Origin: Lachnospiraceae bacterium
Lineage (GTDB): Bacteria; Bacillota; Clostridia; Lachnospirales; Lachnospiraceae
Length of the DNA stretch: 64,000 bases
Direction: 5' to 3'
Assembly: GCA_019421365.1 (NCBI GenBank)
Contig: JAHZFJ010000017.1
Span: 19,664-83,663 of the forward strand
The notes below the pieces were generated by a model that was not told where the DNA came from, made no database searches, and was given only the letters and a program-made list of their open reading frames with translations. Position numbers and translations under genes: made by a program. Numbering within the stretch: the stretch's first letter is position 1; each line of letters starts with the position of its first letter. Shown piece after piece: positions 34,534 through 43,691 of this stretch.

Positions 34534-35895
34534 TTAGCTTTTAGGCTCTAATCTCTCAAAATTATGGATCCAATCAACTTTCTTGTAATAAATCAAGAAT
34601 ATGATAGAACTTAATGCCCATGTCAACGGATAAGCCCAGTAGATTACCCCTATCTTCGGCACAAGATGAACTGCCACAGTGATATACGTGATACGAATCA
34701 AGCACCATGTAATCAGCATCGTTATCATTGGAACAATTGCTTTACCTGCACCACGCATAATTCCCGCTATACAATGAGAAAATGCCAATAAGAAATAAAA
34801 CAACGCTTCCGTTTTTGCCTGTTTTATACCAAAGGCAACAACAGATGGATCATCATTAAATAGACTTATTAATACTGGTGCACCAATCCATATAATACCC
34901 CCAACAATTTCTGCCATAGTTACAGAGCAGATAATACCGAATTTGGCTCCCTTCTTTACCCTGTCAAGCTTCCCAGCCCCAAGATTCTGTCCGACAAAGG
35001 TTGTTAATGCCATAGAAAAACATGTTATTGGCAAGAAGGCAAATCCCTCAATTTTCGAGTACGCTCCACCACCGGCCATCGCATTAACACCAAACGCATT
35101 AATATTCGATTGCACAATAACATTAGCAAAACCAATAATGGAATTTTGTACACCAGATGGTAAACCCAATTGTATAATCTGTTTGAGCATTGAGCGATCA
35201 AAGCGGATTTTACGCCATGAAACCTTATATACGGTATCATAGTGCATTAGCCGATAGAAACATAATATTGCACTAATCGCTTGAGAAATAATTGTTGCTA
35301 ACGCAGCTGAACCAACACCTAGTTTCAATACTGCTACAAAGAAAAGATCTAAAACTACATTTACAATTGAAGATATAATCAGATAGTAAAGCGGGTGCCT
35401 ACTATCTCCTATTGCTTGCAGAATTCCAACAGCTATGTTATACATAACAACTGATGTGGCTCCAACAAAATAGATACGAAAATAAATAATTGAATTTGGT
35501 AAGACTGACTCTGGCGTTCCCATCCACGTCAAAATCTGTGGGGTGAATACAATTCCAAGTATCGTTAATATCACACTCGCAACTAAGCCAAATGCTACAT
35601 CCGTATGAATTGCTAATTTTAATTTCTTATAATCTTTAGCCCCAAAATACTTTGATATGATAACACCAGCTCCCATAGCGATACCATTGAAGAAACCAAC
35701 CATTAAGAATATTAGATTACCAGAAGAACTTACTGCCGCCAGAGCATCATTTCCTATAAAATTGCCAACAATCAGTGAATCCACTGTGTTGTACAACTGC
35801 TGAAATACATTTCCTATAAAGATTGGTATTGCAAATATAATGATTTTCTTCCAAATACTCCCCTCCGTGAGTAATGTTGAATGATTCTCTTTCAC
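34534..35895 (-). CDS. MATE-family efflux protein
   Basis: Membrane exporter of 453 residues with about twelve segments in two homologous halves (each with a GNVFQQLYNTVDSLIVGNF-like start). The MATE family uses Na+ or H+ gradients to export drugs or metabolites. The start codon is GTG with AAAGGA upstream. It is monocistronic and ends at strong hairpins. It differs from the MATE gene at 39165 and lacks a local regulator. Substrate unknown. Confidence 0.92.
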   Translation of the reverse strand: MKENHSTLLTEGSIWKKIIIFAIPIFIGNVFQQLYNTVDSLIVGNFIGNDALAAVSSSGNLIFLMVGFFNGIAMGAGVIISKYFGAKDYKKLKLAIHTDVAFGLVASVILTILGIVFTPQILTWMGTPESVLPNSIIYFRIYFVGATSVVMYNIAVGILQAIGDSRHPLYYLIISSIVNVVLDLFFVAVLKLGVGSAALATIISQAISAILCFYRLMHYDTVYKVSWRKIRFDRSMLKQIIQLGLPSGVQNSIIGFANVIVQSNINAFGVNAMAGGGAYSKIEGFAFLPITCFSMALTTFVGQNLGAGKLDRVKKGAKFGIICSVTMAEIVGGIIWIGAPVLISLFNDDPSVVAFGIKQAKTEALFYFLLAFSHCIAGIMRGAGKAIVPMITMLITWCLIRITYITVAVHLVPKIGVIYWAYPLTWALSSIIFLIYYKKVDWIHNFERLEPKS

Positions 35896-36075
35896 AACTA
35901 CAGATCCTTTCGTATATTAATCCACACAATAAAATTGATGGCACCAATTTGTAGTGAACACGAATTCGTACCATCGACTTTCAAGTATAACAGATTCTAT
36001 ACGATATAAAATGTATTTTCTTATAAATATTAAGTAGTTTTATGTAGAAACGTAAAATCTAAACTTCAAAAAAGG

Positions 36076-37053
36076 TCAGTACGCATCCATCAATTGTTGT
36101 AACAGAACAGGCTTTTCCTCCCTACACTTAGCTACTGCTTTACAAAAACTACATGGTGAGTAATAATCTTCTGCATTAATGTTAAGCCTCTTTTTCCCCA
36201 CAATTTCAACCAATCCTTTTATACCATCTTCAAGCAAAGCTTTAGTAAATACATTCTCATAGGGATTGTATTTTTGCAGTATCGATACGATATCCTCATT
36301 CAATATATTACCTATAGAGAAATTACAAGGTAATACATCACCATTACAATCGATCATGATTTCAGATACCTGATCAAGCGGTGTGGTATACAAGGCCTTA
36401 CCACATTGAAAGGAATAGTCAATCGGTTGCTTTTCGAAGTAATCCGCTAAATAAATACATGCATTTCCATCTGGGAATATAGCATCTCCTTCATTTCTTT
36501 CAATATGCAAATCATCGAAATAAGCCAGGCACTCTCTTGTCTTTTGATTATATGGGTTGTCATCTTCTTCCGATATTAACCAAGATGGTTGAAGGCGGAA
36601 TCTACCTGTATAATGTTCGCACAATGCTGTGGCAAATTGCCTCTCCCATTCAAGCGGGAGAAATTCACTATGAAAACAATCAACTGATAGCAAGATATCA
36701 TTCACTCCGCTATCCTCTAACATCCTGGCAACTTCCTTTATTCGTTTTTCATCCTTTGAAAAACATCCATTGGTTATTAATTGTCTCTTGGGTATCCCAC
36801 ATTCCTTGGCTGCTCTATGAATATCACATACTATTTCCGGATAAATCAATGCCTCTCCACCAAATGTCATGATGGAACCAATCTGGTTACATCTTGATAA
36901 ATCCTTAAGTGCCTTAGCTGCTCGCACTCCATCTAAACGATGTGTAGCTGGTAGTTTTCCTTCTGAGCAATGCTTGCATCTACTGGTACAAAAATTATTA
37001 ATCGTAAACTCTACTCTTTGAATGTTTTTAATATATGTATTATTTATCTGCAT
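36076..37053 (-). CDS. Radical SAM protein with C-terminal cysteine cluster
   Basis: Radical SAM enzyme of 325 residues. The [4Fe-4S]-SAM motif is C22-x3-C26-x2-C29 (FCTSRCKHCSEG), followed by MTFGGEALIYPE (the GGE motif for SAM). A SPASM-like region follows: DCNGDVLPCNFSIGNI, then CSFCKAVAKC near the C-terminus. Such proteins modify peptides or act as anaerobic maturases, but no precursor peptide or partner gene is visible nearby. It is monocistronic, with the divergent GntR operon upstream. Function unknown beyond the fold. Confidence 0.9.
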   Translation of the reverse strand: MQINNTYIKNIQRVEFTINNFCTSRCKHCSEGKLPATHRLDGVRAAKALKDLSRCNQIGSIMTFGGEALIYPEIVCDIHRAAKECGIPKRQLITNGCFSKDEKRIKEVARMLEDSGVNDILLSVDCFHSEFLPLEWERQFATALCEHYTGRFRLQPSWLISEEDDNPYNQKTRECLAYFDDLHIERNEGDAIFPDGNACIYLADYFEKQPIDYSFQCGKALYTTPLDQVSEIMIDCNGDVLPCNFSIGNILNEDIVSILQKYNPYENVFTKALLEDGIKGLVEIVGKKRLNINAEDYYSPCSFCKAVAKCREEKPVLLQQLMDAY

Positions 37054-37167
37054 AAACTGTCCCCTTCTCTATATCTAACATAGTTAATAGGCTAAACGTA
37101 TTTAGCAATCTGCTACAAATCACCTTATTATACCATTTTAATATATCGAAGTAAAACATATAACCAC

Positions 37168-37218
37168 TTGACTTTTATATATGCTAGCGTTATATTGTGT
37201 ATAGTGTATATATACAAT
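37168..37218 (+). promoter_or_regulatory. Promoter and operator of the GntR-ABC operon
   Basis: -35 TTGACT (37168-37173) and -10 TATATT (37191-37196) have a 17-nt spacer. The inverted repeat ATTGTGTATA (37194-37203) / TATATACAAT (37209-37218) overlaps the -10 and start site, as expected for self-repression by the YtrA-type GntR protein encoded next. Confidence 0.7.
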
Positions 37219-37241
37219 ATCAAAAAAAGGAGTGCATTCTA

Positions 37242-37616
37242 TTGGATATAATTATCAACAATTCTTCTGGCATTCCCATATACGAACAGATCTATAACCA
37301 GCTTAAATCATTAATCGTAACTGGCAAATTAAAGGAGGGCGAAGCACTTCCATCGATGCGATTATTAGCCAAGGAATTACGAATTAGTGTTATCACTACC
37401 AAGCGTGCTTATGAAGAATTAGAACGTGACGGATTGATTGAAACCATTACTGGTAAAGGAAGTTTTGTGGGAAAACAAAATATCGAGGTAATTCGCGAAG
37501 AATACCTAAAAGAAGCAGAAGATTATCTAAGCAAAGCGATCGAAAGTGCAAGACATGCAGATATGTCGCTTGATGACTTAACTGATTTATTAAAGATACT
37601 TTATGAATTTGAATAG
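37242..37616 (+). CDS. GntR-family regulator, YtrA type
   Basis: Short repressor of 124 residues: a GntR winged helix at about 10-75 (PIYEQIYNQLKSLIVTGKLK, ALPSMRLLAKELRISVITTK) and a short helical tail (about 80-124) instead of a large ligand domain, as in the YtrA subfamily. I choose TTG at 37242 because AAAGGAG lies about 9 nt upstream and the fold begins there. It heads an operon with an ABC ATPase and permease. By analogy with ytr, it may respond to cell-wall-active compounds. Confidence 0.88.
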   Translation: MDIIINNSSGIPIYEQIYNQLKSLIVTGKLKEGEALPSMRLLAKELRISVITTKRAYEELERDGLIETITGKGSFVGKQNIEVIREEYLKEAEDYLSKAIESARHADMSLDDLTDLLKILYEFE

Positions 37617-37700
37617 GTAATTGAAAAACTATTATCGACAGGGAAGTAATTTTACAATTGACTAATGAATTTGAATAAAGAAGGGAGAATATCAACTACT

Positions 37701-38567
37701 ATGGAATACTGTCTCGAAATAAAAAATCTAAACAAACAGTATACGAATTTTCAACTAAAGGATATTAATTTTAATTTACACAAAGGAACCATCATGGGAT
37801 TTATAGGAGAAAATGGTGCTGGCAAAACAACTACAATTAAATCTATCTTAAATCTTATTAATATTGATTCCGGTGATATTCTTTTTGAAGGCAAAGATAT
37901 TACCAAAGATATGAGCCAACAGCAAAAGGAAGCAATTGGCGTTGTATTAGATGAATGTTGTTTTCACGATGTGTTACGCGTGAAGGATGTTCAAAAGATT
38001 ATGAAGAATATGTACAAAAACTGGGATACTGCTACTTTTCAAGCATATATTAACAAACTCAGAATCCCTACTGATAAGACACTAAAAGAATTCTCGAAAG
38101 GTAATAAGATGAAACTGAACTTGGCTGTTGCCCTTGCTCACAATCCCAAGTTACTAATCTTAGATGAGGCAACAAGTGGACTTGACCCAGTTATCCGAAA
38201 TCAGATTCTTGATGTTTTCTTAGATTTTATACAAGATGAAGAACATACTATACTACTATCCTCACATATAACTACTGATTTAGAGAAGATTTGTGACTAC
38301 ATTACTTTTATCCATGAAGGACAAATCGTATTCTCACAGACGAAAGACGAGATCTTAGAAAACTATGGTATTGTCCGCTGTTCGAACAGCGACGCAGATA
38401 CTTACGATTCTTCTTATATCATCAGCATGAAAAAGACTCAATTTAATACTTCTATACTTGTTGAAAACAAACGACATTTTAAGAAACAATATCCTAGTTC
38501 AATTGTTGAACCAGTAACACTAGAAGAAATTATGTTGTTCTATTCAGGAGGTGCTCACACATGTTAA
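37701..38567 (+). CDS. ABC transporter ATP-binding protein
   Basis: ATPase of 288 residues with Walker A GENGAGKTTT, signature region EFSKGNKMKLNLAVAL, Walker B LLILDEATSGLDP and the switch His in LSSHITTDLEKI. A ~60-residue C-terminal extension is typical of ABC-2 exporters. The ATG at 37701 is preferred because GGGAG lies upstream, though spaced 13 nt away; an earlier ATG at 37665 has no ribosome site. It follows the GntR gene and overlaps the permease gene by 7 nt. Confidence 0.92.
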   Translation: MEYCLEIKNLNKQYTNFQLKDINFNLHKGTIMGFIGENGAGKTTTIKSILNLINIDSGDILFEGKDITKDMSQQQKEAIGVVLDECCFHDVLRVKDVQKIMKNMYKNWDTATFQAYINKLRIPTDKTLKEFSKGNKMKLNLAVALAHNPKLLILDEATSGLDPVIRNQILDVFLDFIQDEEHTILLSSHITTDLEKICDYITFIHEGQIVFSQTKDEILENYGIVRCSNSDADTYDSSYIISMKKTQFNTSILVENKRHFKKQYPSSIVEPVTLEEIMLFYSGGAHTC

Positions 38568-39199
38568 AAGGGTTATTATTAAAAGATTTATTCATACTAA
38601 AGAAAAGTTTATTATTTGGACTCGCATTTCTCGTATTTTATGGTGTAATAGGTATGTCCTCCAATGATATTTCCTTCATTAGTACTTATTTTGTAATATT
38701 CTTTACGCTTATAAGTGTGTCTTCCTATGCACTTGATGAACAAGCAAGATGGATGCCTTACGCTCTTACTACAACCAATCGGAATAAACTTGTACAATCC
38801 AAATACCTACTTGCCTTCATTATGGTCATCTTTGGATTCATTTGTTCCTATGCTTTAACCTTACTACAGCAGGCAACTCAATCAGGTACGTTAGTATTAA
38901 CGATATCACCAACTGCTTGGGCTGGAATCTATGTTAGTTTACTTTTTAATTTTATAATACTTCCTATACTCTTTAAACTTGGTAGCGAGAATAGTCGAAT
39001 AATTATGTTTGCCATAGTGGCATTACCAACTATTCTCATTGCTATTCTTTCAAAGAATAACTCGCTACCTTCCATTAACCAAGCAACCCTAGAGAGTCTA
39101 ATAAGTTATCTCCCTTACATTGGTGTAATATCGGTTCTACTCATTGGATTTTTTTCTTATTTCATTAGTTTGAAGATTGTAAAGAAGAAAGATTTCTAA
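38561..39199 (+). CDS. ABC-2 type permease
   Basis: Membrane protein of 212 residues with six predicted segments starting MLKGLLLKDLFILKKSLLFG, the usual start of small ABC-2 permeases paired with YtrB-like ATPases. AGGAGG precedes the ATG inside the end of the ATPase gene, so the two are coupled. The 3' end overlaps the convergent MATE gene by 35 bp, with no terminator between. Substrate unknown. Confidence 0.88.
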   Translation: MLKGLLLKDLFILKKSLLFGLAFLVFYGVIGMSSNDISFISTYFVIFFTLISVSSYALDEQARWMPYALTTTNRNKLVQSKYLLAFIMVIFGFICSYALTLLQQATQSGTLVLTISPTAWAGIYVSLLFNFIILPILFKLGSENSRIIMFAIVALPTILIAILSKNNSLPSINQATLESLISYLPYIGVISVLLIGFFSYFISLKIVKKKDF

Positions 39200-40514
39200 A
39201 CTCACGTTTTATTAGGATCAGTGAGATAATTGTTGCAACGAAATCACTTACTGGTTGTGCATAGAATATACCAATTTGCTCAAAACATAGTGGAAGTATA
39301 TATATCAAAGGAATTAATAATAGCACTTGTCTTACTAGAGTAATAACTGTAGAAGCTGTTGGCTTACCAATGGATTGAAAAAATGTTGTAGCCAACATAA
39401 CAAAACCTAGTACTGGTGCTATTATAAAGTTCACGCGAAGAGCAGGAATTCCAATTTTCATTAATTCGTTACCTCCACCAAACATTCGAATTATCGCACT
39501 AGGAAACAACTCTGTGGTTAACCAAATTATCAAGGTAACTCCCACTGATAAAGCACTTGCTTGATAGAATATGTCTTTTACACGTTTTGAATTTCCTACA
39601 CTATAATTGTATCCTACAAGAGGTTGAATGCCTTGGCTTATGCCTGAAGCTGGCATGATAACAAACGTCATAATACTTGAGATAATGGCATATACACTAA
39701 TTGCCACATCACCACCATATTTACCAAGTTGGCTATTATATACAAGCGCTATAAATCCCATAGCAATCTGCGCTACCCAGAATGCAAAGCCACAATTCAG
39801 TACTCTTCTCGAAATCTCTTTATCAATCGCAAATGAATCTTTTGTAATTCGAACTAAGGTCTTCCCTCCAAAAACTAGATATGCACCGAAAACAGCTGAT
39901 ACAACTTGTCCAATAACAGTAGCATACGCAGCACCTTCTACTCCAAATCCTAAAACACCCACAAAAATAGCGTCTAAGATAATATTCGTTACCGCTCCTA
40001 TCCCCGTTACAAGCATACCTATTACAGGCTTCCCTGAAACACGAACAAAATCACAGAATACTAAGGTTAACCCTTGGAATAAACAGCCTATAACTACTAT
40101 TTTATAATATTGTTTCGCTAATACATATGTTGTCTGTGTAACGCCGAATATCTTCAAGAAAAAATCTGCAAATACCCACAATATAATGCTAAGTAAAACT
40201 TCAAAAATAACCGTTAACCAGAATGCTGATGCGAATGATGCATTTGCTTTCTTTGAATCATTCTGCCCGCGATATAATGTAAATATAGTAGATCCACCAG
40301 CACTACACATTAAACCAAAAGCAATCATCATAAAAGATAATGGGAAACAAATTGATAACGAAGCTAGTGCCGTATTTCCATTAAAGTTACCTACAAAGAT
40401 ACGGTCTACAATATTGTAAACTGCTGTTATTAATAATGATATAGCAGCTGGTATGGAAAATTTTAATATTAACGGTAATACCTTTCCGGTTGAAAAGTCT
40501 GATTTATTCTTCAC
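39165..40514 (-). CDS. MATE-family efflux protein, MarR-linked
   Basis: Multidrug and toxin extrusion protein of 449 residues with about twelve segments in two halves (ISLLITAVYNIVDRIFVGNF; ASGISQGIQPLVGYNYSVG). It begins inside the end of the MarR gene (11-nt overlap), so the two form one regulated unit, a common drug-response arrangement. Its last 35 bp overlap the ABC permease gene on the other strand. Only distantly related to the MATE gene at 34534. Confidence 0.93.
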   Translation of the reverse strand: MKNKSDFSTGKVLPLILKFSIPAAISLLITAVYNIVDRIFVGNFNGNTALASLSICFPLSFMMIAFGLMCSAGGSTIFTLYRGQNDSKKANASFASAFWLTVIFEVLLSIILWVFADFFLKIFGVTQTTYVLAKQYYKIVVIGCLFQGLTLVFCDFVRVSGKPVIGMLVTGIGAVTNIILDAIFVGVLGFGVEGAAYATVIGQVVSAVFGAYLVFGGKTLVRITKDSFAIDKEISRRVLNCGFAFWVAQIAMGFIALVYNSQLGKYGGDVAISVYAIISSIMTFVIMPASGISQGIQPLVGYNYSVGNSKRVKDIFYQASALSVGVTLIIWLTTELFPSAIIRMFGGGNELMKIGIPALRVNFIIAPVLGFVMLATTFFQSIGKPTASTVITLVRQVLLLIPLIYILPLCFEQIGIFYAQPVSDFVATIISLILIKREFRNLSSLQSSN

Positions 40515-40956
40515 TAGTATCTCCTCCTTTTGGCATAGATTTTAGCAACTGATCGATTACTCGTATTGTAATTTCAACCTCTTCATCTCTTATATCACTT
40601 AGGTTCTCTGCCCATTCCTCATGATATTCTTTCACATATTGACGATAATACTCCTCACCTAAATCCGTTAGCTTAAGAAGGGTAACCCTCTTGTCTTCTT
40701 CTAGCGAATATTTCACCAGAACCTTCTTCTCCTCTAACTCATTAATTAATTTGGTTACGCTTGGAGTTGTAATCTTTAACCTCTCACTAATATCACTTAC
40801 ACGTACTTCTTCACATTCTTCAAGCAATTCATGAATACAATCGATAATGTGAATATGTCTAGGCTTAAATCCCTTTGGTAACTCTTTCATTGTTTCTGTT
40901 ACTCGTTTGGCAACAAAACAACTATCTAATAAACGTTTCATATTATCAACTTTCAT
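40504..40956 (-). CDS. MarR-family repressor
   Basis: Winged-helix regulator of 150 residues: recognition region VSDISERLKITTPSVTKLIN, then the wing LEEDKRVTLLKLTDLG, with dimer helices at both ends. I choose the ATG at 40956 because AAAAGGAGA lies just upstream, while the ATG at 40983 overlaps that site. A perfect inverted repeat covers its promoter. It likely represses itself and the downstream MATE pump and is released by a pump substrate. Confidence 0.92.
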   Translation of the reverse strand: MKVDNMKRLLDSCFVAKRVTETMKELPKGFKPRHIHIIDCIHELLEECEEVRVSDISERLKITTPSVTKLINELEEKKVLVKYSLEEDKRVTLLKLTDLGEEYYRQYVKEYHEEWAENLSDIRDEEVEITIRVIDQLLKSMPKGGDTSEE

Positions 40957-40983
40957 AATTAAATGTATCTCCTTTTTCAACAT

Positions 40984-41040
40984 TAGTTACTAATAGTAAT
41001 TATCTTTAGTAACTATATGGCTATAAGTGTTTTTTGTCAA
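40984..41040 (-). promoter_or_regulatory. MarR-MATE promoter with operator
   Basis: Minus-strand -35 TTGACA (41035-41040) and -10 TATAGT (41012-41017) have a 17-nt spacer. The perfect repeat TAGTTACTAA (40984-40993) / TTAGTAACTA (41006-41015), 12 nt apart, overlaps the -10 and start site. Confidence 0.8.
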
Positions 41041-41063
41041 ATGTTTTTTTATTATTAATAAAA

Positions 41064-41112
41064 TAGAACCATGATGAATCGTCTATTCTAAATCGATTCA
41101 TCATGGTTCTAT
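41064..41112 (-). terminator. Terminator of the amidase gene
   Basis: ATAGAACCATGATGAATCG and its exact complement form a 19-bp stem, followed by TTTATTAATAAT on the minus strand. Confidence 0.85.
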
Positions 41113-41198
41113 CTAAAATTGATCCCAAAATTCAGGAATCTGTTCTAAGATTTCATTAGCAGATTTTACAGTCGCTACAACTATCTTTTTAAAATCAC

Positions 41199-42164
41199 TT
41201 AATTCGTATAGTAATCATCGATGCCATTACAGATACCTTCCACCATCTTCGCTTGATAACTATCTTGTTGCATCTTCTTATCTTCTGATGGGTTACTCAT
41301 AAAACCCATCTCTAAAACAATAACAGGAATAGTACTCCAGTTTGTTCCCGTTAGATCATCTCTTGCAACCGTCCCTCTATTCTTAGCCCCCGTCTTATCA
41401 CAAAACTTAGTAATTACTGAGGAAGCTAACTTCTTACTCGCTTTACTTAGATTAGATACATATGGATTCTTCGTAGATGGATATAATGCACTTGCTCCAC
41501 TTGCACTCCCGCTTGTTGAACCATCGGCATGAATACGAATACAGATATCTGCACCGCTTTCGTTCGCTAATATTGCTCTTTCTTTGTTGCTTATATTCAC
41601 ATCATTCTTTTCACGAGTCATTACAACCTCATATCCTCTGTTTAATAACTCTTCTTTTAACTTTAAAGAAACTTCTAATGTTAATTTATACTCTGGAACT
41701 TTCGTACTAACTCCTGTTGTTCCAGATGCTACTTTGGCTTTCTTCGTAGTGGCTCCTGGACCAACTGTCTCTGTGGCACTATTCCCTTTACTCTGATGTC
41801 CTGGATCTATAGCTATAATCTTCTTACCTTTTACCGTAACTTTTACTTTGGCTGAAGCCGAACCTGCATTGGCAGTTATCGTTACCTTACCTGCCCTCTT
41901 TGCTGTGAATTTACCTGATTGTGTGATGGTTCCAATCTTTTTATCAGATACCGACCAAGTAATTTTCGAAGTCGTTCCTTCTACTTTAGCGCCAAATGTA
42001 TAACTCTTACCTACTGCAATTGTAGTCTTCTTCTTCGTAATATTAACTTTAGCTTGTCCTTCTGAAGCACTCGCTATATTCATGTAACTACCTACATTTC
42101 CAATTAATACAACACAAAGCACGAAACTTAACATAATTCGAATCAATTGTTCTCTTACTTTCAT
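41199..42164 (-). CDS. N-acetylmuramoyl-L-alanine amidase with BIG2 domain
   Basis: Exported wall hydrolase of 321 residues: a signal peptide (MKVREQLIRIMLSFVLCVVL), a BIG2 immunoglobulin-like domain (about 35-105), then an Amidase_3 domain (about 115-320). The Zn ligands are His in IAIDPGHQSKG, Glu in VPEYKLTLEVSLKL and His in CIRIHADGST; the catalytic Glu is in VIVLEMGFMSNPSED. It cuts the bond between MurNAc and L-Ala. The ATG at 42164 follows a GGGGGGAAGG stretch; the ORF could extend to 42179. The BIG2 domain may bind the wall. Confidence 0.92.
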   Translation of the reverse strand: MKVREQLIRIMLSFVLCVVLIGNVGSYMNIASASEGQAKVNITKKKTTIAVGKSYTFGAKVEGTTSKITWSVSDKKIGTITQSGKFTAKRAGKVTITANAGSASAKVKVTVKGKKIIAIDPGHQSKGNSATETVGPGATTKKAKVASGTTGVSTKVPEYKLTLEVSLKLKEELLNRGYEVVMTREKNDVNISNKERAILANESGADICIRIHADGSTSGSASGASALYPSTKNPYVSNLSKASKKLASSVITKFCDKTGAKNRGTVARDDLTGTNWSTIPVIVLEMGFMSNPSEDKKMQQDSYQAKMVEGICNGIDDYYTN

Positions 42165-42223
42165 ACCTTCCCCCCACAATGCTCATTCTAATGATCTTTC
42201 AATCTCTAGTCTGCAGTATCTAA

Positions 42224-43435
42224 TTAATCTTCTTGTTCTTCACCTGATTCTTCTTGCACATCAGATGGCTCTACCATTACAACTTGCAGTTTCCTACCAT
42301 TTCGTAGATTAACATCGTCGCGTAATAAGGAATATACGGTAGAAACAAGAGGTATGAAGAATAACATACCTGCAACGCCAAACAAACTACCGCCTAGACT
42401 TACCGCTACTAACACCCATATAGATGGTAATCCAACTGAGTTACCAACAACTTTTGGATAGATCAAATTACCTTCAATTTGTTGTAATACCAAAAATAGA
42501 ATAACGAACAAAAGTGCTTGTGTAGGGCTGTTTATTAATATCATGAACGCTCCGACAATACATCCAATAAATGCACCTACAATTGGTATTAATGCTGTAA
42601 ATGTGATTAAAGCTCCTATTGTAGTCGCATATGGCATCTTAAATATTGTCATTGTTATTATAAACAATGTACCAAGGATTACTGCCTCTAGGCATTGTCC
42701 ACATATAAAATTAGTAAAATTACTATACAGACGAGACAACACTTCTCTTATTGCAGTACTTACTTTCGTAGGTAGATATGCTGATAAGATTCGTTTTCCT
42801 TGATCTGATAGTTTCTCTTTTTGAATTAAGATATATAAAGCAAAGATAATACCGATAGTAAAATTAACTACTCCACCTATAATACTACTAGCTACCGATA
42901 CTGTTGAATATAGCGTAGAGAACAGCATATTACCTACACCATTCTTCATAAAATCAACAAAATTAGGGATAATCGTCTCCCACTTAACTTCAATATTTTC
43001 TAATTGCATAATTTGTTGTTTTAAACCTGGATACTCAACACTCCATTGTTCCAACTTAAGTATAACACCCTCTACAAACAGTGGAATCTTATTACCAAGT
43101 TCTGTAGCTGTCTTAGCTAGTTGCGGTATCACAGCGATAATTACAAGCGTAATTATTAATAATACCGTAATTATTGATAAGAGTATACAGATTGGTCGCT
43201 TTAGCGTTCTAGCAGATTTGCCTGTCCACCCTTTAAAGACCTTAGTCTCATATGCCCTCAATAGTATATTCAATACAAATGCAATACCCCCACCATAGAT
43301 AAATGGTTTCAATATTCGTACTCCTATACCTATACCATGTAGAACAGTAGAGCTATTCATAAGTGCTAATATCATAACTGCAGTAAAAACAATCAACCAA
43401 CGAATTTGTTTTAGTTTCGTTTTATCAAAACCCAA
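42224..43435 (-). CDS. AI-2E-family transporter
   Basis: Membrane protein of 403 residues with about eight segments and a long soluble loop (about 125-200). Seen: the conserved region FTALIPIVGAFIGCIVGAFM and GNLIYPKVVGNSVGLPSIWV, hallmarks of the AI-2E/PerM/YtvI family. Members have been linked to autoinducer-2 export, Na+/H+ antiport and permeases, so the substrate is open. It lies upstream of the amidase on the same strand, about 60 nt away, possibly one transcript. Confidence 0.9.
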   Translation of the reverse strand: MGFDKTKLKQIRWLIVFTAVMILALMNSSTVLHGIGIGVRILKPFIYGGGIAFVLNILLRAYETKVFKGWTGKSARTLKRPICILLSIITVLLIITLVIIAVIPQLAKTATELGNKIPLFVEGVILKLEQWSVEYPGLKQQIMQLENIEVKWETIIPNFVDFMKNGVGNMLFSTLYSTVSVASSIIGGVVNFTIGIIFALYILIQKEKLSDQGKRILSAYLPTKVSTAIREVLSRLYSNFTNFICGQCLEAVILGTLFIITMTIFKMPYATTIGALITFTALIPIVGAFIGCIVGAFMILINSPTQALLFVILFLVLQQIEGNLIYPKVVGNSVGLPSIWVLVAVSLGGSLFGVAGMLFFIPLVSTVYSLLRDDVNLRNGRKLQVVMVEPSDVQEESGEEQED

Positions 43436-43613
43436 TATTATTTCCCTCCATCTTATATTTAAATAGTAAATTTGAAATACTTAAAACCTTATAAAATAAG
43501 TACTTTTCCAAACTTGATTATTGAACAAGTACCGTATTTATACATAATATCATTATTAAATGGGGCAAGCAATTAAATTAAATTATTTCTCAATTAAATT
43601 TTAATAAACTACC

Positions 43614-43654
43614 AAAAGCAGCGAAATACTCACTATGAATATTTCGCTGCTTTT
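43614..43654. terminator. Bidirectional terminator after araA
   Basis: AAAAGCAGCGAAAT pairs with ATTTCGCTGCTTTT. It lies directly past the araA stop on the minus strand. Confidence 0.88.
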
Positions 43655-43691
43655 GTACTATATATTATTTTCCTATATTATTTCCCTAAAA

